Shown: positions 18,421-24,747 of the stretch, in pieces
How positions within the stretch are numbered: position 1 is the first letter of the stretch
How the letters are laid out: every line of letters begins with the position of its first letter
Assembly (NCBI GenBank): GCA_009746045.1
Contig: RPFO01000206.1
Location: 1-24,747 of the forward strand
From: Mesostigma viride
Lineage: Eukaryota; Streptophyta; Mesostigmatophyceae; Mesostigmatales; Mesostigmataceae
Reading direction: 5' to 3'
DNA: 24,747 nt
Made by a program: the position numbers and the translations under genes
Notes under the pieces: model-generated
Databases searched by the model: none
Seen by the model: the letters and a program-made list of their open reading frames with translations, nothing else
What the model was told of the DNA's origin: nothing

Positions 18421-18436
18421 GATATGTCCCATCCCC

Positions 18437-19198
18437 TTAATTAATTAATTAATTAATTATCAACATCACTCCGTTGGGAGTCAATGTAGCACATATCCCT
18501 GAGAAGGGGCATATGGCTTTTAATACATTCTAGGCTACTTCCTGCAAGAGTGGAATGTAAGCAGCACTTGCTCTAGGTGCCTCAAGGGCACCGGCACCCT
18601 CATGATCTTCACACTATGCCCAGCTAAGGGGGAGTATGTCATGTGGGGGAAGATCATCATGGCTATACAAGAGCTAGGGCATGGCTTCTCGACAGAGAGC
18701 ATCTCTCTGCATGGCATAGCATGGCTAAATTCTTAATGCAACATCCATGGGGGTCCCATTATAGACAAAGCATGGCTAAATGTTGAAGGCATCATCCATG
18801 GGGGCCATTATGGGCGCACATGCGCGGGGGCCACATGCTAGGCTAAGCCTTACTAATATACACTACTGGTATATATATTCCTAGTCTGAGGTGGCAGGAG
18901 GGGGCTGCCAGGGCTTGTGGTCAACGTGGATGACCGCCCCCCTCCAGTATACCGGCTTCCCCCTTGCGCTCTGCCGGAGCTGAAGGTAGGTCGGCCATAG
19001 CTCGCGTCGCCGCTGTTGCTGGGCCAGGGTCAAGTCGTCGTCCAGCGTGAAGCGAGTCTCCGAGAGCTTCTTGCGGCATTTAAGGAACGCCAGCTTGTCC
19101 GCCATGTACTTAAAGGTGAGGAGCACGGGTGCCGGGCCAGCCTTCCCCCGCGCGCGGGGGAGGCGGACAGCCGACATGTCCAGCTCACCAGTGAGTAA
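18437..19198 (-). mobile_element. LINE B copy 2, 5'-truncated, minus strand
   Basis: Its 3' tail (TTAA units, 18437-18460) faces left. The 3' UTR is 18461-18880 and the ORF1 C-terminus 18881-19198, where it is 5'-truncated. It is flanked by CCGAGCTATAT on both sides: 16522-16532 (left of the piggyBac-like element) and 19199-19209. This 11-bp target duplication interrupts LINE A copy 2. With copy 1 it forms an inverted repeat of about 760 bp per arm, separated by ~2.1 kb. Confidence 0.8.
18881..19198 (-). pseudogene. LINE B ORF1 C-terminal fragment
   Basis: Encodes the ORF1 C-terminal region: RLPRARGKAGPAPVLLTFK, FTLDDDLTLAQQQRRRELWP, YLQLRQ and HKPWQPP. About 80% of residues match copy 1. 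The frame is open here, but the fragment lacks its start and the N-terminal and coiled-coil parts. In-frame upstream codons (to 19297) come from LINE A DNA, so a longer protein predicted here would be a chimera. The stop is followed by the same 3' UTR as in copy 1. Confidence 0.8.
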
Positions 19199-19277
19199 CC
19201 GAGCTATATGGCTGCCGAGAATGCTCATAACTTTCGACTCAGGCCATGAAATTTCATCGGGTTCGGTGCATTCGACT

Positions 19278-19292
19278 CGTCTTTTGATGACG
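19278..19292 (+). other. Hairpin in LINE A copy 2 5' UTR
   Basis: CGTC/GACG stem with loop TTTTGAT, equivalent to 13497-13511 in copy 1 and to 14425-14439 in LINE B. The loop differs between copies and the stem is kept. Confidence 0.5.
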
Positions 19293-19436
19293 AACATTCT
19301 GGTATAATTTCCTGCAGCTATCGCCCCCGATTTCGTCCGTTCTCGACATCGGCCTGCCCAGCAGATATATCGCCATTTTCGACTCGATATGGCGGCATTC
19401 CACCCGTGAATAGCACGCCTGCGCCCCCCGCCCCAG

Positions 19437-21213
19437 TGTTAATCATCCCACGGTCCTAAATTCAGGACTTTGTCCTAAATCGTCCTAGTGGTCACTATTT
19501 ATAACCGAGGTACCGGGGCGGGGGGGTCACTATATGGACCGTACCCCATGTGGACCGTACCCGGCATGATGTACCCGACCCGTGGTACCGGCACATGGTA
19601 CCCGGATTCCGTACCCGGGTACCGGGTATAATGGCGGGAAAGTAGGTACCTCGACCAAAAATATAACCGATTTTGGAGCGAAAAAGTGGGTGCGGGAATG
19701 AAGTGAGGTGGATATGGCGACCTGACAATCGTGGCCGGCGTTTTCACGTGCGTTTATCATTTCGGGCGCCCAGTAGCAAAAACGAAAGGTTGTTAGTTAT
19801 GCTTTAAGGCTGTGAATATTTTCTGCGCAAGTTTTTATGTGTAGCGCTGTATCACAGCGGCACAACACAAATGGGTCGCAGATCGCCTGCTCGCGGAGGG
19901 TCGATTTTGGCACAAACATGTTAGTGTATTAGCAATGGTGCTGCGAATCAAGCCAGGAAATTTTTGTGGACGATTTTTATTATAGTCTGGAGTTTAGAAA
20001 CGGAGTATTTGACATGGGAGCGCCTGGGCCGTGATATTCTTGCCCGATTTCCATTGTCGACCATGTTTTAGGGACGTTCAGGCTGGGCAGCGAGCGCACC
20101 TTATAGGTCTTCACTTTCGGTATTTCTTGGACCTAGAACGCAGCACAAGCGTGGTTTATATCATTGTCGAACCGGTTGGCCAGCTTTGGTGCGCTCAGCT
20201 CTCGGAAAGCTGACCTCGCTGCGGATTTCAGCGACTTTTTTGCAACCATCTGGAATGAGGCGACGTAAGTAGCAGGTAAGTGCCGGGTTGTCCTAGATCA
20301 TGAGTGTAACTGGCAACGCTGTCGTGGTGTTTTGAGTCAGCCAGCTATGCCTAAAAAGAGGGGACGCTCTCTGTGCACATAACTGTCACACATAGTTGGT
20401 TTACGTCATACAATTTTTTACGTCTCTATCTTCGTCGTCCGCTGCAGCTAAAACACACATGCGTAAGAGCAGTTTTACTCATGTGTATGTTATAAACCAT
20501 GGTCCTATGGCCTGCAGTCGTTCAGGGTGTTCTCAGACAGTATATACAGTATGGTTTACGTGTTACATGCACCCTGAATTCGCTCACCAAGCGTTGCATG
20601 TTAGCACAACGTTGTTTTGTAACTTGATTTGGCTGCATTCATGTGTTAGTTGCAATGCAAATGCAATGTTTTTTCATCGCTGGGTGGTGGCCAGCATGTA
20701 CGTGATGTCAAAGAAGGTTTGGCATATGCTTAGAGAAAGTTTACCGCAAGGGGTGGGCCATGTTCAAGCCGGGCAACCTCAGCAACCATGCAACCCTATA
20801 TTGCATTACCTGCACCATCTGTGACACCGTTAATCACGCGTATATATAGAGGCAGCCACAGCAGGGTATGGCCTTGTTATACGCTGCCCCGCCATCCCAA
20901 GGCCTCGTAGGGTCCCCTAGCGCTTGTAAGATGCTCAAGGGACCGTGTGGATAGCATGGTCATGCGTTGACAATAATTGGTCCTAATGGTCCTAAAACCC
21001 ACATTTTGGCCAAATTCGCGCTTTGAGGTCTGGCAGGTGGCAGGGCCCATTCATGCACTAAATGTAATTATTTGACCCCAGGTTTTTGATAGAAACTAAA
21101 AAAGTGTGTTATCTGTCATGGGCACGAATGCCAGGGTCAAATTTTAATGTTTGCATATATATTTTTTAATTCCACTTGGTCCTAAATTTAGGACTTTTAC
21201 TGGGAAGATGGAC
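19437..21213. mobile_element. 1.78-kb TIR element inside LINE A copy 2
   Basis: LINE A homology stops at CCCCAG (19436) and resumes at CCAGCATT (21214), so the insert is 1.78 kb with a possible CCAG duplication. The ends are TGTTAATCATCCCA and TGGGAAGATGGACA, inverted with 11 of 14 matching. Just inside both is GTCCTAAATTCAGGAC or GTCCTAAATTTAGGAC, itself a palindrome; GGTCCTAA words recur near 20980-20995. No transposase frame is evident, so it is probably a non-autonomous DNA transposon; the superfamily is not assigned. Short frames within it (for example near 20396-20824) show no domain. Confidence 0.6.
19509..19650. repeat. Cluster of nine GTACC words
   Basis: Nine GTACC words occur in about 140 bp, four or more of them as GGTACC palindromes, with GTACCCGG and GGACCGTAC variants. 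It is near the left end of the TIR element and may be its subterminal repeat array. Confidence 0.75.
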
Positions 21214-21241
21214 ACCAGCATTGGACATCTTCCCCGTAGCT

Positions 21242-21437
21242 ATGGAGGCCACAACAACACCTGCCGCCCCAGAAACCCGCTCGCTGGACGACGTTCTTGC
21301 CGCAGCCAGCCCTTTCATCGGCATCGCTCCCGCCACTCCCAAGAAGCCGCGTACCACGGAAGTCACTTCCATGGCCGCCGAGGCTACCCCCACGCCTGCC
21401 AACCCACCGCCTTCACCGTCTGCTTTAACCAAATATA
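21242..21437 (+). pseudogene. LINE A copy 2 ORF1, N-terminal piece
   Basis: Starts MEATTTPAAPETRSLDDVLA and runs through TTEVTSMAAEATPTPANPPP to the insertion point at AAATATA, where LINE C DNA adds a stop within a few codons. Compared with copy 1 the frame around 21350 lacks the four extra bases and is probably the original one. Thr/Ala/Pro-rich, probably disordered. Confidence 0.75.
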
Positions 21438-22435
21438 TTTTATAAAAATATAATTACTTACACCAGAGTGAAATCACTCAAACCAAAGCAAACGCCCAGC
21501 TATAAACCTATATACGTACAGAGCCATGTCAAGGCGCTATACGACGATAAGACCAATGGAAACGCCTAACGGGAGGAACCTAATAGCCCTGCTGCACCGC
21601 AAAATCAGCCCGCGTACGGCGGAGCATGATGTCAGCCATGGCCCGAGTCAGCGCCACCGACAAGCGCTGACGCCAATATGACGTCCAGGTCCGCGCCGAC
21701 CATGGGGCCCGCTGGCCCTCCAGGTCCAGCCGGTCCTCCCGGAGCCGGCAACACTCCTTGAAGAAGGCGGAGGTCAGGGGCCACATGGCCCCAAACTCCT
21801 CCAGGACAAAGGGCACCACACGATGGTGCCCGACGTCGCCGTAGGCCAGGAGCTTGGCCCGCTCCGCCCGGTCCGCCGTGTAACCTGCCGTGAGGGAGGC
21901 CCCAGCCACGTGGCTAAGAGCCAAGGGCCGCGCCACCGAAACGTCAATAAGCAGATGCCGGCCACCCCCTCAAAGTCCAGCACCACGATGTCAGGCCGGT
22001 GGTTGGGGGAATAGAAGGCAGCGCCATCCGCATCCTCGGACCGGATGTTCGCGTGGGGGAAAACCGACCGAACCATGGCGAGCACCACCGTCAGGAGGAC
22101 ACGGTGTGCAAATACAAATACCAATTCTGATTCTGTTGGCCCCTCATGCAGGCAAGGTAGTGAGTCCCTGTGGGATCCAGCGGCTGCCCACAGCTACCAC
22201 AAGGCCGCCCGGCCGGAACAAGAGGCTGCGGGGCAAATAGCTGGTGCCGGAGCGCCACCGAGTAGTGGCTGGGAGCTAAGGCGAATGGGGGGGCCATGGG
22301 AAGAGCACGAAGGTACGCCGAGCCCACCTAGTGCACTCCGCAAGGAAAGCAAGAACAGCCACGCACGCCCCTGGGCGTTGAGGTCCGCGAAAAGAGCCAT
22401 CCAATCAGCCGTGTGCAGAATACCCGCGTAGGTAT
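21438..22435 (-). mobile_element. LINE C copy 1, 5'-truncated, minus strand
   Basis: A ~1.0-kb 3' end of an ORF2-bearing retroelement, flanked by AAATATA at 21431-21437 and 22436-22442. The 3' end lies at low coordinates, with an AT-rich tail and the 3' UTR (21438-21579) containing GAGTGATTTCACTC (reverse strand). The 3' UTR differs from copies 2 and 3 at several bases (GGCGCTATACGACG against ATCTCTATACTACG), so it is from a different source element. Confidence 0.75.
21580..22430 (-). pseudogene. LINE C ORF2 C-terminus with zinc knuckle and PD-(D/E)XK-like domain, frameshifted
   Basis: Read from 22430 downward. A helical stretch (ALFADLNAQGRAWLFLLSLR) comes first, then in another frame LFAPQPLVPAGRPCGSCGQP and the continuing THYLAC, a C-x2-C-x(9)-H-x3-C-type zinc knuckle. 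Next is VLLTVVLAMVRSVFPHANIR, then HRPDIVVLDFEG. A C-run one base shorter than in copies 2 and 3 (near 21963) shifts the frame, and the rest (SVARPLALSHVAGASLTAGY to ADFAVQQGY) lies in a third frame. The order CCHC knuckle then PD...D-x-D resembles the C-terminal restriction-like endonuclease region of some LINEs; the assignment is by family resemblance. Not functional. Confidence 0.7.
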
Positions 22436-22442
22436 AAATATA

Positions 22443-23004
22443 TATTTAATAATATAATTACTTACAGCAGAGTGAAATCACTCAAACCAAAGCAAACGCC
22501 CAGCTATAAACCTCTATACAGAGCCATGTCAAATCTCTATACTACGATAAGACCAATGGAAACTCCTAACGGGAGGAACCTAATAGCCCTGCTGCACCGC
22601 AAAATCAGCCCGCGTACGGCGGAGCATGATGTCAGCCATGGCCCGAGTCAGCGCCACCGACAAGCGCTGACGCCAATATGACGTCCAGGTCCGCGCCGAC
22701 CATGGGGCCCGCTGGCCCTCCAGGTCCAGCCGGTCCTCCCGGAGCCGGCAACACTCCTTGAAGAAGGCGGAGGTCAGGGGCCCCATGGCCCCAAACTCCT
22801 CCAGGACAAAGGGCACCACACGATGGTGCCCGACGTCGCCGTAGGCCAGGAGCTTGGCCCGCTCCGCCCGGTCCGCCGTGTAACCTGCCGTGAGGGAGGC
22901 CCCAGCCACGTGGCTAAGAGCCAAGGGCCGCGCCACCGAAACGTCAATAAGCAGATGCCGGCCACCCCCCTCAAAGTCCAGCACCACGATGTCAGGCCGG
23001 TGGT
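22443..23004 (-). mobile_element. LINE C copy 2, 5'-truncated, minus strand
   Basis: Flanked by AAATATA at 22436-22442 and 23005-23011. Same 3' UTR as copy 3 (base-for-base by eye over most of it), opposite orientation. It is truncated within the HRPDIVVLDF block. Confidence 0.75.
22580..23003 (-). pseudogene. LINE C PD-(D/E)XK-like C-terminal fragment
   Basis: Open from HRPDIVVLDFEGGGRHLLID through RPLALSHVAGASLTAGYTAD, LRRTRADFAVQQGY and a TAG. It contains the candidate acidic residues (PD, then LIDVSV). It has no start of its own. A longer open frame upstream to 23299 is the antisense of copy 3 and not a natural protein. Confidence 0.75.
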
Positions 23005-23015
23005 AAATATATATG

Positions 23016-23679
23016 CCGCTGTCCTCCTGACGGTGGTGCTCGCCATGATTCGGTCGGTTTTCCCCCACGCGAACATCCGGTCCGAGGATGCGGATGGCGC
23101 TGCCTTCTATTCCCCCAACCACCGGCCTGACATCGTGGTGCTGGACTTTGAGGGGGGTGGCCGGCATCTGCTTATCGACGTTTCGGTGGCGCGGCCCTTG
23201 GCTCTTAGCCACGTGGCTGGGGCCTCCCTCACGGCAGGTTACACGGCGGACCGGGCGGAGCGGGCCAAGCTCCTGGCCTACGGCGACGTCGGGCACCATC
23301 GTGTGGTGCCCTTTGTCCTGGAGGAGTTTGGGGCCATGTGGCCCCTGACCTCCGCCTTCTTCAAGGAGTGTTGCCGGCTCCGGGAGGACCGGCTGGACCT
23401 GGAGGGCCAGCGGGCCTCATGGTCGGCGCGGACCTGGACGTCATATTGGCGTCAGCGCTTGTCGGTGGCGCTGACTCGGGCCATGGCTGACATCATGCTC
23501 CGCCGTACGCGGGCTGATTTTGCGGTGCAGCATGGGGCTATTAGGTTCCTCCCGTTAGGAGTTTCCATTGGTCTTATCGTAGTATAGAGATTTGACATGG
23601 CTCTGTATAGAGGTTTATAGCTGGGCGTTTGCTTTGGTTTGAGTGATTTCACTCTGCTGTAAGTAATTATATTATTATA
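23016..23679 (+). mobile_element. LINE C copy 3, 5'-truncated, plus strand
   Basis: Flanked by AAATATATATG at 23005-23015 and 23680-23690. It starts ~100 bp further 5' than copy 2 and ends in TAAGTAATTATATTATTATA. After it LINE A copy 2 resumes (CAAGCCTCGG). Confidence 0.75.
23021..23587 (+). pseudogene. LINE C PD-(D/E)XK-like C-terminal fragment, extended end
   Basis: Open from VLLTVVLAMIRSVFPHANIR through HRPDIVVLDFEGGGRHLLID to ADFAVQHGA. A two-base difference (CAGCATGGGGCT against CAGCAGGGCT) removes the normal stop, so the frame continues ~14 codons into the 3' UTR. The zinc knuckle and everything upstream are missing. The open frame that starts at 22823 begins in the antisense of copy 2 and is a chimera. 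Confidence 0.75.
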
Positions 23680-23690
23680 AAATATATATG

Positions 23691-24747
23691 CAAGCCTCGG
23701 AACCCGCCTGCAACCGGCCGACTTTGCGGCATTATTCACCATGCCGGTTGCCGACGTGCTGCAAATCCTCAAATTTCGATACGAAGCCGAAGACATCATC
23801 CGCCACCCCAACACCGGCGCCGCTGTGGCTGACGGCCGGCCCGCGGAGTGCCAGCACTGGGAAGACCGGATCAGCTACGCACCTCCTGCCTCTTTACATG
23901 CTGCCCTGAACTCTGCAAACCGCTGGCGACCATCGCGGCCTCATGCGACACCTCGGCCGATGCCGACACCCCCGCCGGCAAAGCCGACCCCACTGAGCTG
24001 CAGGCGCTCACCTCTGAGCTCAAGTCTGTGCTAGGTGCGCTCAAGTCTTTGGCTGCTAACTCTGCTGTCACTCCAAGCCACATACATTGCTGAAATTAAA
24101 GGCGGCCATGGCCACCTCCCCCCCCAAGCGGGTCACGTTCGGGCACGCGGCGGGGAAGAACCTGGATGCCATAGTCGCCCAGGCGGCTAAGTCGGCTGCC
24201 ACCGCAGTCGCGCCTGACACAGAATGTGGCTCAGCTCAGACAACGCAATATCATTCTCAAGAATTTTGAGAAGCGGGCGAGCATGACACCGCACACGCAC
24301 TTACCGAGGCCTTGCGGGGCCCCGCGCTCTTGGGGGTGCTGCAGCTGAGCCACTTCACGTGACCATTGACAGGGCCATTCGCCTGCCAGGCCCAGCTGGC
24401 CTAGCTGGTTTTGGTTGACCACCATGGCCACCGTGAACGACCAGAAACGGGTCATGGGCGCCCGTCGCCTGCTCAAGGACACCAAGATCAGTCAGCATGG
24501 ACGAGGACTACGTGTACCCCTGCGTGCAGCTAGCTGGCGGCGAGGAGCAAGCTTTGGAATCACGAGGCGGTCGTGAAGGTCAGGCTGGGGTACGTAGAGG
24601 GGGGGAAGCGTGTGCAGATGCGTCTGAAGTCGGATGGTCGCTTTGCCGCTTTCTTCATGACGGTGTTGAGATTAACACCACGGGTGCAGAGTCTCGTAGT
24701 GAGTCTCGTGGTGCGAAGCGTGCAGCCCCTGGTGGTTCCAGTAAGTA
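23691..24747 (+). pseudogene. LINE A copy 2 ORF1, central and C-terminal part, frame-broken
   Basis: Pieces in different frames: MPVADVLQILKFRYEAEDII near 23741-23800; a helical coiled-coil-like segment LQALTSELKSVLGALKSLAA near 24000-24060; MATSPPKRVTFGHAAGKNLD near 24108; QRNIILKNF near 24246 (matches the LINE B position VNVIVKNL by type); MGARRLLKDTKIS near 24454; and VKVRLGYVEGGKRVQMRL near 24574-24630, the typical ORF1 C-terminal domain. At least three frame changes and stops (for example near 24355) make it non-functional. It continues past the window end. Confidence 0.6.

Larger units (their letters stand above)
16536..18436. mobile_element. piggyBac-like non-autonomous element (TTAA target, 16-bp TIRs)
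   Basis: TTAA (16532-16535) is followed by GGGGACGGGACATATC, and the other end is GATATGTCCCATCCCC followed by TTAA (18437-18440). The 16-bp ends are inverted with 15 of 16 matching. TTAA duplication with GG-starting inverted ends is the hallmark of piggyBac-type elements. The ~1.9-kb interior is AT-rich and shows no transposase; the longest frame (17069-17518, 149 codons) has no recognisable domain. The element sits in the TTAA tail of LINE B copy 2, so it is younger. A unique TTAA-specific alternative cannot be excluded without related copies. Confidence 0.75.
22443..23679. repeat. Large palindrome: LINE C copies 2 and 3 head to head
   Basis: Arms of about 560 bp (22443-23004 and 23118-23679) are nearly identical inverted copies separated by ~113 bp. 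The two copies point away from each other with truncated 5' ends facing. A transcript across it would fold into a long hairpin. Confidence 0.85.
16511..24747 (+). mobile_element. LINE A copy 2, split by three insertions, runs off the window
   Basis: Pieces in order: 16511-16532 (5' end, GCGAAAATTTGCCGAGCTAT), 19199-19436 (5' UTR), 21214-21437 (5' UTR end and ORF1 start) and about 23687-24747 (rest of ORF1). The gaps are filled by LINE B copy 2 with the piggyBac-like element, a 1.78-kb TIR element and the LINE C cluster. Copy 1 at 13403-14326 is contiguous through all three interruption points, which shows that they are insertions and gives exact borders. Confidence 0.75.

Noticed and set aside
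22443-23679. Twin-priming (5' inversion) of a single LINE C insertion
   Set aside because: Both arms contain the same 3' UTR and 3' end, whereas twin priming leaves only one 3' end; two insertions or an inverted duplication fit better.

Overview
The window is eukaryotic nuclear DNA. It has short T-rich introns with GT/AG borders, AATAAA signals, long simple repeats and many non-LTR retrotransposon (LINE) fragments. GC-rich exons, AT-rich spacers and L1-type ORF1 proteins would fit an alga, and AATAAA use argues weakly against a core chlorophyte. I cannot name the species. No rRNA, tRNA, CRISPR or bacterial operon signal was seen.

Layout, part 1 (1-2027). About 1.4 kb is an almost pure pyrimidine tract: (CGCTTA)n, then CTCCCT-type repeats, then (CT)n. 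It is followed by about 400 bp of tandem repeats that carry five copies of a ~20-bp motif, TTRCG...CGTTTCT, with a partly self-complementary core.

Part 2 (2028-12656) is the gene-bearing part, all on the + strand. Five compact single-exon genes (75, 251, 66, 288 and 244 aa) are packed 68-280 bp apart. The second is a MYND zinc-finger protein, and the 288- and 244-aa proteins share a small Cys/His motif. Four of the five start codons, and that of the next gene, lie 0-5 bp after a CAG or AAG that looks like a splice acceptor; the 66-aa gene has its CAG 3 bp before. AATAAA lies in several of the spacers. A large multi-exon gene of unknown function follows (from 5647). Its borders are GT/AG and all phase 0 as far as 9224. 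It is disturbed by an apparent one-base loss at a G-run (8402-8408) and by frame changes in a purine-rich stretch (10800-11046). A last pair of exons (to 11818, and 11962-12656) joins cleanly in frame across a phase-1 intron. The ~20-bp motif recurs in one orientation in spacers and introns, and reversed inside a 72-bp coding repeat.

Part 3 (about 13403-24747) is a nest of transposons. I name the families A, B and C for this window only. LINE A has two copies; the second is split by three later insertions. LINE B is an ORF1-only element (ORF1 followed directly by a 3' UTR and a TTAA-repeat tail, with no reverse transcriptase), present in two inverted copies. LINE C is present as three 5'-truncated ends coding for a zinc knuckle and a PD-(D/E)XK-like domain; two of them form a large palindrome. 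A 1.9-kb element with TTAA target duplication and 16-bp inverted ends (piggyBac-like, no transposase) sits in the TTAA tail of LINE B copy 2. Another 1.8-kb TIR element splits LINE A copy 2. Repeated flanks allow the insertion order to be read: LINE A first; then LINE B, the TIR element and LINE C; then the piggyBac-like element inside LINE B.
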